Part shown: piece after piece, positions 7,250 through 11,558 of the stretch
How the letters are laid out: the number at the start of each line of letters is the position of its first letter
Position numbering within the stretch: position 1 is the first letter of the stretch
IMG/VR virus record: IMGVR_UViG_3300023179_000637
Span: 1-20,021 of that record
Length of the DNA: 20,021 bases
From: a virus
Direction: 5' to 3' (one strand)
Notes under the pieces: generated by a model
Databases searched by the model: none
Told to the model about the DNA's origin: nothing
The model's input: only the letters and a program-made list of their open reading frames with translations
Program-made: the position numbers and the translations under genes

Positions 7250-7503
7250 AATGTTTCTTCCTCATAGATACCTACGTTGCCTTTGAACTTGTTCTGCATC
7301 GGTTCCTTCTTGCACAACATACATGAGCAAGGGCGACCATGCGTCGAACTCCACTTGCCAAGCCGTGCGGCATCGTCTGTAGAAAAGTTCCACAGCTTCA
7401 GCTTGTGCTTGGTCTCTTCCTTGGCACGCTTGTCCTCGTGCCGTGTCCTTGCGCGTGAGGGGTTCTTCATCCACTCGAAAACAACTGGGTTTCGTTTTTT
7501 CAT
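7246..7503 (-). CDS. small basic protein with CxCxxC motif
   Basis: 85 aa, strongly basic (many Lys/Arg in the first 40 residues). Around residue 58 it has HGRPCSCMLCKKEP, a C-x-C-x2-C cluster that could bind zinc. Similar short phage proteins ending in PCSCxMCGNPR-like motifs exist, but without known function. The ATG has AGAGGAG at spacing 5 and overlaps the preceding DUF2591 stop as ATGA. May bind nucleic acid, judging from charge and the Cys cluster; this is inference. Confidence 0.7.
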   Translation of the reverse strand: MKKRNPVVFEWMKNPSRARTRHEDKRAKEETKHKLKLWNFSTDDAARLGKWSSTHGRPCSCMLCKKEPMQNKFKGNVGIYEEETL

Positions 7504-7802
7504 TTCAGCTCCTCTGGTATGTCCACTTCATCACCTAACTTACTTGCCACGTAGCACCGCATAGCGGCGATGAGTGGGGTTGGGCCGTCTTCAAACGCAG
7601 TAACAGTATGCTGCTCGTTGTATGCCATTGCGTTCCAACATCCACGCAAAGACTTGGCGAGAAATATTTCCTCTCGCTCAATGATCGGCCCACCTTGCGC
7701 CCAATCAGTTGAAAAGAATGGAGTTGACGGATCGTCGCAGCACTCCTCTATTTGGTTCACCGCCCAATCAAGGGCAGCTCCTGTTAGTTCATTCGTTTTC
7801 AT
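7500..7802 (-). CDS. DUF2591 family protein (phage NinX-like)
   Basis: 100 aa. The family signature is plain: MKTNELTGAALDWAV at the N-terminus, STDWAQGGPIIEREEIFL (31-48), W56 N A, and DGPTPLIAAMRCYVASKLG (72-90) with an acidic end. This matches phage DUF2591/NinX proteins, common single-domain genes in lambdoid and environmental phages; biochemical function unknown. I chose the ATG at 7800-7802, which starts the conserved MKTNELTG and has GGGAG at spacing 8. A frame extended by 22 residues overlaps the upstream gene and was rejected. ATGA overlaps link it to both neighbours. Confidence 0.9.
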   Translation of the reverse strand: MKTNELTGAALDWAVNQIEECCDDPSTPFFSTDWAQGGPIIEREEIFLAKSLRGCWNAMAYNEQHTVTAFEDGPTPLIAAMRCYVASKLGDEVDIPEELK

Positions 7803-8005
7803 TCCCACGGCTCCCTTCTGAATTGCATGTGTGCGTTCAGTACCATGTGAACTGAGTACGTGTTCCATGATTGGCTCATGCCTTGCTTCTCGGCATAGTC
7901 TCGTGCTTCTTCCTCAGTATCAAAGAAGCCGTAAACCTCCACAGGTGAATGTGGAAAGAAGTTCAAGATTATCCACTTGCCTGTTTCTTCGTCGGTTGTG
8001 TTCAT
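7799..8005 (-). CDS. small phage protein, 68 aa
   Basis: 68 aa, soluble. It reads as a small alpha/beta unit: KWIILNFFPHSPVEVYGFFDTEEEARDYAEKQG, where a strand pair is followed by an acidic helix, then SYSVHMVLN-like strand residues. The pattern is reminiscent of small phage proteins that give sensor-like ferredoxin folds, but no family is recognised. The ATG has GAGG at spacing 7; the stop overlaps the next start as ATGA. Confidence 0.65.
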   Translation of the reverse strand: MNTTDEETGKWIILNFFPHSPVEVYGFFDTEEEARDYAEKQGMSQSWNTYSVHMVLNAHMQFRREPWE

Positions 8006-8024
8006 TTCATATCCTCGTGAATTG

Positions 8025-8240
8025 CTATTTAATATCTTTGGGGTAGCGTAGACCTGTGTTCAGGTCAAGCTGACCGGCAAGTTTGGCGAGGGGGATTACG
8101 TAGAGATTGGCAATCTCTCGCATGGTGTCGCACAGTTCCTCGTCGGTTATAAGTCCCGTCACGTACTGATTGATTACTTCTGCAATTACATCATGCTTGA
8201 TTTCAATCATTGTCTGAGCGTCTGTATTGGTCGTAGTCAT
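8025..8240 (-). CDS. small helical phage protein, 71 aa
   Basis: 71 aa, acidic, helical (MIEIKHDVIAEVINQYVTGLITDEELCDTMREIANLY), ending in RYPKDIK. No family recognised. The ATG overlaps the upstream stop as ATGA, with GGGAGG 9 nt before it. The stop lies next to a copy of the dispersed CGTGAATTGCTATT motif. Real by SD, coupling and lack of competing frames. Confidence 0.65.
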   Translation of the reverse strand: MTTTNTDAQTMIEIKHDVIAEVINQYVTGLITDEELCDTMREIANLYVIPLAKLAGQLDLNTGLRYPKDIK

Positions 8241-8449
8241 TTTACTAAGCCTCCCTTGTTGTTAAGACCTGCGAGCAGGTCTCGGTCTGTGATGAGCATG
8301 TAATTGCTCTTGTGCATCGGTGCGATGCACCAATGCCGCCTTGCTTCGACTGCGTTGAGTTCGCGGCAGTCGGCACAAAAGCCGTTCAGGGTGTCTATTG
8401 GGTCAAGCAAGTCATGGCCGCAGTCGCGGCAGTGCATCCATCGTTTCAT
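8237..8449 (-). CDS. small zinc-ribbon protein
   Basis: 70 aa. Two CxxC pairs, C7-R-D-C10 and C25-A-D-C28, give a zinc-ribbon fold; the rest is helical with a basic C-terminus. The start is the ATG at 8447-8449, with AGGAG at spacing 7. A 16-residue upstream extension is in frame but has no SD. It is the first gene of the leftward operon, about 95 nt downstream of the predicted transcription start, so it is expected early and high. Possible nucleic-acid or protein-binding regulator; target unknown. Confidence 0.75.
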   Translation of the reverse strand: MKRWMHCRDCGHDLLDPIDTLNGFCADCRELNAVEARRHWCIAPMHKSNYMLITDRDLLAGLNNKGGLVK

Positions 8450-8492
8450 AGTGATTCTCCTGTGGGTGAAAGGGTAAATAAAAGTGGTTGGA

Positions 8493-8508
8493 TTCACGCA
8501 TGCGTGAA
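8493..8508. promoter_or_regulatory. 16-bp perfect palindrome, operator or leader hairpin
   Basis: TTCACGCATGCGTGAA is a perfect inverted repeat in the predicted 5' leader of the leftward operon, between the promoter and the first gene. It is the best copy of the inverted repeat found upstream of the two cassette promoters. It could be a repressor operator or form a hairpin in the leader RNA. Confidence 0.55.
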
Positions 8509-8550
8509 CTGCTAACTACTGGACAACAAATACTGCGGTACTACAATATT

Positions 8551-8578
8551 ATTATACCACAAAAACGTTTTACCACAA
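8551..8578 (-). promoter_or_regulatory. extended -10 sigma70 promoter of the leftward operon
   Basis: Minus strand: TTGTGG, a 16-bp spacer, then TATAAT preceded by TG one base away (TGGTATAAT), a perfect extended -10. The start point would be near 8544, about 95 nt before the zinc-ribbon gene. A direct repeat TACCACAA (8555-8562 and 8571-8578) flanks the palindrome AAAACGTTTT (8562-8571) within the promoter, so a regulator may bind there. Confidence 0.7.
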
Positions 8579-8612
8579 GGACTTTATTTGACTTTTTTTA
8601 TTAGCGGGTGAC

Positions 8613-8949
8613 GTTCCAGTTGTTCCAGAAAAAAAGATAGGGTGGTGGAACAAGTGGAACGGGGAGAATTTGAAGTTAAATTGTTGAAATATAAAGGATT
8701 ATATATATAATATATATACTAGTGTAGTGCTCGTTCCAATGTTCCAGCGTTTTTTGGGTTTTCCCCCTTTTTGGCTTTTCGAGGTCAAAAATAAAATTTG
8801 CATTTGCCGCAGACGTTCCATGCCTTCACATTCTTGAAAACCCCCACTATACATTAAAAACGTGGAACAGTGGAACAAGACTAGGTAAGTTCTTGATTAC
8901 AAAGGCAAAACCCTGTTCCACGTTATAGATTTTATGGAACACGTGGAAC
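8613..8949. repeat. array of 12 GTTCCA/TGGAAC iterons around an A/T-only tract
   Basis: Copies start at 8613, 8622, 8646, 8655, 8733, 8741, 8815, 8863, 8871, 8915, 8935 and 8944. Ten of them form five close doublets with periods of 8 or 9 bp, and the orientation changes between doublets. Positions 8698-8718 are only A and T, and 8671-8722 is AT-rich. The layout fits an iteron-type replication origin or a multi-site operator. The stretch 8450-9138 (689 bp) has no gene with an SD; besides this array it holds the promoter, palindrome, terminators and repeats listed separately. Confidence 0.7.
8671..8722. other. AT-rich tract inside the iteron array
   Basis: Positions 8698-8718 contain only A and T (alternating TATATA) and the flanks are also AT-rich. 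It lies between the second and third GTTCCA/TGGAAC doublets, a plausible unwinding element of an origin. Confidence 0.5.
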
Positions 8950-8950
8950 A
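8922..8950 (-). promoter_or_regulatory. weak leftward promoter candidate after inverted repeat 2
   Basis: Minus strand TGTTCC, 17 bp, TATAAC, placed relative to the inverted repeat at 8954-8969 almost as in the two cassette promoters. The -10 is good and the -35 poor, so it may need an activator. It overlaps two iterons and has no gene with an SD directly after it; transcription would run across the iteron array toward the early operon. Confidence 0.35.
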
Positions 8951-8953
8951 CGT

Positions 8954-8980
8954 TTCACCCATGCGTGAATCGCTAATTAG
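8954..8980. promoter_or_regulatory. inverted repeat 2 plus CTAATTAG
   Basis: Near-palindrome TTCACCCATGCGTGAA followed by TCGCTAATTAG. Same block as at 9861-9888 and 10732-10757, and a copy of the dispersed motif GCGTGAATCGCTAATTAG. Probable regulator binding site. Confidence 0.55.
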
Positions 8981-8994
8981 GGGTTGACAACGCG

Positions 8995-9028
8995 AAAAAA
9001 AAGTGATACCCTGCGTGCAGGGTATCAC
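8995..9028 (-). terminator. intrinsic terminator T1 (duplicate of T2)
   Basis: Minus strand: a 26-nt near-palindrome at 9003-9028 (GTGATACCCTGC arm, one mismatch at the centre) followed by eight U. No gene ends directly before it. It is a copy of T2, about 100 bp away, and may be left from a lost gene cassette. Confidence 0.8.
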
Positions 9029-9051
9029 CGAAGGCCAAAATAGCAACGCTC

Positions 9052-9085
9052 GCACAGCACGCCCACAGAAAAATAACTGGCATCA
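9052..9085. repeat. 34-bp intergenic repeat, copy a
   Basis: Contains GCACAGCACGCCCACAG at 9052-9068 and ATAACTGGCATCA at 9073-9085. Copies occur at 9901-9934 (one mismatch) and 10771-10804 (four mismatches), each immediately downstream of a terminator relative to leftward transcription. Function unknown; probably part of the duplicated cassette unit. Confidence 0.75.
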
Positions 9086-9097
9086 GTTGACAAGACC

Positions 9098-9131
9098 AAA
9101 AAAAAGTGCTACCCTGCATGCAGGGTAGCAC
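9098..9131 (-). terminator. intrinsic terminator T2 of the 213-aa paralog
   Basis: Minus strand: a perfect 26-nt palindrome at 9106-9131 (GTGCTACCCTGCA arm) followed by eight U, 7 nt after the stop codon. Strong factor-independent terminator. Compared with T1, an A-U pair in the stem is replaced by C-G on both arms. Confidence 0.9.
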
Positions 9132-9138
9132 CGAAGAA

Positions 9139-9780
9139 TTACTTGATTGACCAGTAAGCCGCGATTCTGCGCTTGGTCAATTCGACGTTAGCAGTAGGAT
9201 CATTACCACGGCTATCGGCGTTCCTCACACGGGTGAGGATTTCATCCATGATCTTTTTCTCATACTCACCGAAGGCTAAGGCTTGAACCCGTTCGGCTTT
9301 GATCCCGTTCTGCGCCTTGTATATCTTTGTCGCCTTGGCAATAAGATCACCTAAACGATTTGAAATGTAGGCGTTGCAGTCTGTTTTCAGTCCCTGTATC
9401 AATTGATAGCGTACGTTATCATTATTTTTCATGTCGTTTAACATTTGCTGGGATATGGCAAATGCTACTGGCACTGAAAGCTTGAACTTTTCGCATGAAA
9501 GCTTTTCAAGTTCTGCTGATGTTTTCTCAACGTACTGGCCGTCAACTATGGCAAACAATCGCTCAGGCTTGATCGACTCACTGTAGTGGGTCATATAACC
9601 GCCGCCAAGTTCCTCACGTTGTTCTTTGTTGATTTGATCTTTGCGCGGGATATCAGGATTGCCAAGGGTCGAGATTCTCGACATGGCAAAACGGGCAATA
9701 TCTTCGAGTGCCGAATTGTTGCGAGCCTGCTGATAACCTGCATCTGCAAGGGATTGAATAGATATAGACTTTTTACTCAT
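9139..9780 (-). CDS. unknown protein, paralog 1 of the control-region pair
   Basis: 213 aa, soluble, basic, mostly helical. It is clearly homologous to the 219-aa protein at 9986-10645. Shared blocks: SLADxGYQQ (about 10-18), FAMSxIxTLG, EQR...GYMT (about 52-64), AFAIxQQxxNDxKxND (about 107-122), NAYxSNRxGxL, GIKxERxQALAF, and LTRxRNAxSRGNDPT near the end. About half the residues match by eye. It is a single-gene transcription unit with its own promoter (9829-9857) and terminator (T2). ATG 9778-9780 has AGGA at spacing 7. Role unknown. The position between divergent early and late operons and the separate control suggest a regulatory or abundant DNA-associated protein, but this is inference. 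Confidence 0.85.
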   Translation of the reverse strand: MSKKSISIQSLADAGYQQARNNSALEDIARFAMSRISTLGNPDIPRKDQINKEQREELGGGYMTHYSESIKPERLFAIVDGQYVEKTSAELEKLSCEKFKLSVPVAFAISQQMLNDMKNNDNVRYQLIQGLKTDCNAYISNRLGDLIAKATKIYKAQNGIKAERVQALAFGEYEKKIMDEILTRVRNADSRGNDPTANVELTKRRIAAYWSIK

Positions 9781-9828
9781 GGTATTTTCCTGTAAAAATA
9801 TCGGTGCGGGATTGCATCCGATGGTTTA

Positions 9829-9857
9829 CTTATACCTTTGTTCTATGATATTGTCGA
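9829..9857 (-). promoter_or_regulatory. promoter of the 213-aa paralog
   Basis: Minus strand TCGACA, exactly 17 bp, TATAAG. Start point near 9822, about 42 nt before the ATG. An inverted repeat (9861-9878) lies 3 bp upstream of the -35. It shares the GACAAT...TATAAG layout with the promoters at 10698-10726 and 11372-11400. Confidence 0.8.
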
Positions 9858-9860
9858 GCA

Positions 9861-9888
9861 TTTCACGGTGGCGTGAAATCCTAATTAG
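9861..9888. promoter_or_regulatory. inverted repeat 3 plus CTAATTAG upstream of paralog 1 promoter
   Basis: TTTCACG-GTGG-CGTGAAA (7-bp arms) then TCCTAATTAG. It starts right upstream of the -35, the usual place for an activator site or for an UP-like AT element (CTAATTAG). Same block as inverted repeats 2 and 4. Confidence 0.6.
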
Positions 9889-9900
9889 CGGTTCACGCGC

Positions 9901-9934
9901 ACACAGCACGCCCACAGAAAAATAACTGGCATCA
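9901..9934. repeat. 34-bp intergenic repeat, copy b
   Basis: Matches copy a at 33 of 34 positions. Lies between terminator T3 and inverted repeat 3. Confidence 0.75.
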
Positions 9935-9942
9935 ATAGGCAC

Positions 9943-9977
9943 AAAAAAAGGTAGCAGGGCAAAAGCCCTGCTACCTT
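9943..9977 (-). terminator. intrinsic terminator T3 of the 219-aa paralog
   Basis: Minus strand: 11-bp stem GGTAGCAGGGC/GCCCTGCTACC with a four-base loop (U on the RNA), extended by A-U pairs and followed by a run of U. It ends the 219-aa gene 8 nt after its stop codon. Its stem sequence is unrelated to T1/T2 although the position is the same. Confidence 0.9.
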
Positions 9978-9985
9978 AGATCGCG

Positions 9986-10645
9986 TTACGCTTTCGCTTT
10001 GAACGCGGCAATTTGGCGTTTCAGTCTTTCAACGTCTACCGTTGGATCGTTGCCGCGTGACTCAGCGTTACGTGCTCTTGTCAGCATATCGTCTAAAGTC
10101 CTTTCTATATATTTTTCAAACGCTAACGCTTGGATACGTTCGCGTTTAATACCTAGCTGAGCGCGTCTAATCTGTTTAGCTTTGTTTATGAGTTCGCCAA
10201 TTCGATTAGAAGCGTATGCGTTAAACTTCGTTTTGACGTCTTGGACTAACTGATACCAGACAGAGTCATTAGACTTAAGATCGTTCATCGCTTGCTGAGT
10301 GATTGCAAAGGCAATATGAACGTCTAGCTTTCGCTTTTCACTAGCTAACTGTTCAAACGCTTTGCCGTCTACCATTTCAACCAAGACCTTGTCATCTGTC
10401 ACTCGAAAGTAACGCGGAACTTCCACGACTTCATTGTAATAAGTCATGTAACCTTGTTTAATTTGGTCTCGTTGTTCCTGTGTCATCTGTTCATTACGTG
10501 AAGCGTTCAAGTCACCAAGCGTAGGGATTTGTGACATTGCGAACTTTGTAATGTCAACAAGCTTAGACTCGGTCTTGCCTTGTTGGTATCCAACATCGGC
10601 GAGGGAATGCAATTTAAGGTCTTGCTGACCGTTGGCTTTAGCCAT
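9986..10645 (-). CDS. unknown protein, paralog 2 of the control-region pair
   Basis: 219 aa, soluble, basic, mostly helical, homologous along its full length to the 213-aa protein at 9139-9780. Best conserved are HSLADVGYQQ (13-22), the central AFAITQQAMNDLKSNDS, NAYASNRIGELI, GIKRERIQALAF, and the C-terminal MLTRARNAESRGNDPTVDVE. The main difference is the variable acidic stretch around residues 70-95. ATG 10643-10645 has AAAGGAG at spacing 6. Own promoter (10698-10726) and terminator T3. The two genes are a tandem duplication that has diverged by about half, so both copies are probably kept by selection. Function unknown. Confidence 0.85.
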   Translation of the reverse strand: MAKANGQQDLKLHSLADVGYQQGKTESKLVDITKFAMSQIPTLGDLNASRNEQMTQEQRDQIKQGYMTYYNEVVEVPRYFRVTDDKVLVEMVDGKAFEQLASEKRKLDVHIAFAITQQAMNDLKSNDSVWYQLVQDVKTKFNAYASNRIGELINKAKQIRRAQLGIKRERIQALAFEKYIERTLDDMLTRARNAESRGNDPTVDVERLKRQIAAFKAKA

Positions 10646-10697
10646 GATGCTCTCCTTTGAGCGTAAATGTCAGAATCCGTCTGACTCGGTATTAATA

Positions 10698-10726
10698 CTT
10701 ATACGCTTCCCGCATGACATTGTCTA
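10698..10726 (-). promoter_or_regulatory. promoter of the 219-aa paralog
   Basis: Minus strand TAGACA, 17 bp, TATAAG. Start point near 10691, about 46 nt before the ATG. The inverted repeat 4 left arm (TCACG) begins 5 bp upstream of the -35, the same distance as for paralog 1. Confidence 0.8.
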
Positions 10727-10731
10727 GGATC

Positions 10732-10757
10732 TCACGGTAGCGTGAATCGCTAATTAG
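10732..10757. promoter_or_regulatory. inverted repeat 4 plus CTAATTAG upstream of paralog 2 promoter
   Basis: TCACG-GTAG-CGTGA then ATCGCTAATTAG. Same position relative to the promoter as inverted repeat 3. Probable binding site of a shared regulator. Confidence 0.6.
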
Positions 10758-10770
10758 CAGCGACGCGCTC

Positions 10771-10804
10771 GCACAGCACGCGCACGGACACATAACTGGC
10801 ATCA
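10771..10804. repeat. 34-bp intergenic repeat, copy c
   Basis: Matches copy a at 30 of 34 positions; differences cluster in the middle, the ends GCACAGCACG and ATAACTGGCATCA are identical. Lies between terminator T4 and inverted repeat 4. Confidence 0.7.
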
Positions 10805-10817
10805 AAGATGTGGGGTC

Positions 10818-10850
10818 AAAAAAAGAGAGGGAGCCGCAAGGCTCCCTCTC
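10818..10850 (-). terminator. intrinsic terminator T4 after the acidic 61-aa gene
   Basis: Minus strand: perfect 11-bp stem GAGAGGGAGCC/GGCTCCCTCTC with loop TTGC, followed by seven U. One base after the stop codon of the small acidic gene, so it ends the two-gene unit that starts at the 11372-11400 promoter. Confidence 0.9.
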
Positions 10851-10851
10851 G

Positions 10852-11037
10852 TCAGTCTTCGTAATCGTACTCGTCTTCCTTGCTGTCCAAGGCATATACC
10901 ATGTTGCTGTAAATGGTTTCTTTTTCTTCTAAAGTTGCCTTTGACCATTCTTCCCAGAACTCCATGTCCGGTCGCACATCATAGGCAAACTTATGTAGGT
11001 CACTGACTGTCAAGTTCATCTCTTCTTCGCGTGTCAT
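10852..11037 (-). CDS. small acidic protein, 61 aa
   Basis: 61 aa with 19 Asp/Glu against 6 Lys/Arg (net about -13) and an acidic tail SKEDEYDYED. The middle (FWEEWSKATLEEKETIYSNMVYAL) is a likely amphipathic helix pair. No family recognised. ATG 11035-11037 has AGGAG at spacing 6. It lies 42 bp after the 75-aa gene, is separated from it by a GC-rich hairpin, and ends at T4. Its charge and size recall small phage inhibitors or DNA mimics, but nothing in the sequence proves this. Confidence 0.7.
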   Translation of the reverse strand: MTREEEMNLTVSDLHKFAYDVRPDMEFWEEWSKATLEEKETIYSNMVYALDSKEDEYDYED

Positions 11038-11050
11038 GATTTTCTCCTGT

Positions 11051-11073
11051 GAGGGGCGGGTTCGCCGCCCCTC
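11051..11073 (-). other. GC-rich hairpin between two small genes
   Basis: GAGGGGCGG/CCGCCCCTC, a 9-bp stem with a 5-base loop, between the 75-aa and 61-aa genes. No U run follows on either strand; the SD of the acidic gene comes next. More likely an mRNA stability or processing element than a terminator. Confidence 0.5.
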
Positions 11074-11079
11074 GTTACG

Positions 11080-11307
11080 TTACGCTAGCAGTGCTCGGCT
11101 AGCGACTACCCGACCCATCCGAGTCCTAACCCGCACAACGTGCGGCCCATATGATCTGCCGTAGCATCTCATCCAGTCCAAAGCCTCAACTTGCGTCCAG
11201 GCTTTGTGAGTGATCTGCCTGTCACTCTCCAGGTCGAGGATCTCAACTCGATACGGCTGTAACGCTGCCTTCACGGTCTGCAGTAGCAGACGAAACACTT
11301 TAGCCAT
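11080..11307 (-). CDS. small basic protein, 75 aa
   Basis: 75 aa, net positive (13 Lys/Arg, 6 Asp/Glu), with an N-terminal amphipathic or hydrophobic stretch VFRLLLQTVKAALQPYRVEIL, a middle DWMRCYGRSYG, and an Arg-rich end. No family recognised. I start it at ATG 11305-11307 with GGAGG four bases before. The open frame extends 59 codons upstream, but that part covers the promoter at 11372-11400, and the only inner ATG there (near 11361) would fall about at the transcription start. First gene of a two-gene unit with the acidic 61-aa protein; opposite charges may mean they interact, which is speculation. Confidence 0.6.
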   Translation of the reverse strand: MAKVFRLLLQTVKAALQPYRVEILDLESDRQITHKAWTQVEALDWMRCYGRSYGPHVVRVRTRMGRVVASRALLA

Positions 11308-11371
11308 ATGGCCTCCGGTGTAATGCCAAACTCCCTTTGGCGTGGGGCATGGAACGCTTTCCATGACTTTA

Positions 11372-11400
11372 CTTATACCGAACCCTACGGCAATTGTCAC
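11372..11400 (-). promoter_or_regulatory. leftward promoter of the 75-aa and 61-aa genes
   Basis: Minus strand GTGACA, 17 bp, TATAAGTAAA, the same design as the two paralog promoters; the -10 region TATAAGTAAA is identical to that at 9825-9834. Five bp upstream of the -35 a partial inverted-repeat arm remains (CCACGGTA, 11406-11413), within a different small dyad CGGTA-ACCC-TACCG. Confidence 0.7.
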
Positions 11401-11469
11401 GCATCCCACGGTAACCCTACCGGCCCCCCACCCCCTAGACTGGCGGCTTGGCGCACACCCCCCTCCACC

Positions 11470-11498
11470 CCATAATTTGCACAAATGGTTTATATAAT
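11470..11498 (+). promoter_or_regulatory. candidate late promoter for the rightward morphogenesis operon
   Basis: A perfect -10, TATAAT (11493-11498), lies about 60 bp before the small terminase gene. At 17 bp upstream the -35 is CCATAA, a poor match, so expression may depend on an activator, as is common for late phage promoters. It sits back to back with the leftward promoter at 11372-11400. The C-rich stretch 11421-11470 between them has no other clear signal. Confidence 0.45.
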
Positions 11499-11558
11499 CT
11501 TCAATACCAAAAGCACCCCCCTTGTTTTTTAGGTTCCATACGATTACATTACGACCCT

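Noticed and set aside
8699-8854. 51-codon leftward ORF inside the iteron array
   Set aside because: No SD before its ATG, composition follows the repeats and the AT tract, and it ends in the TATATA run; more likely chance.
8935-8957. ParB/parS-like site
   Set aside because: Copies of TGTTCCACG and CGTGGAACA exist as half-sites, but no complete parS-type palindrome is formed, and no parA/parB gene is in the window.
8983-9115. Two rightward promoters TTGACA-17-TACCCT
   Set aside because: Both lie in the duplicated terminator block, the -10 is poor, and no rightward gene follows; the spacing is inherited from the duplication.
8450-9138. CRISPR array
   Set aside because: Repeats are 6-9 bp, irregularly spaced and in both orientations, without spacers of constant length; no cas genes.
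11308-11484. Upstream extension of the 75-aa gene
   Set aside because: Covers the leftward promoter and its upstream region; Gly/Trp/Cys-rich translation of C-rich DNA.
11448-11558. N-terminal extension of the small terminase from a TTG
   Set aside because: Lies across the predicted late promoter, no SD, and the added residues look like translated C-rich non-coding DNA.
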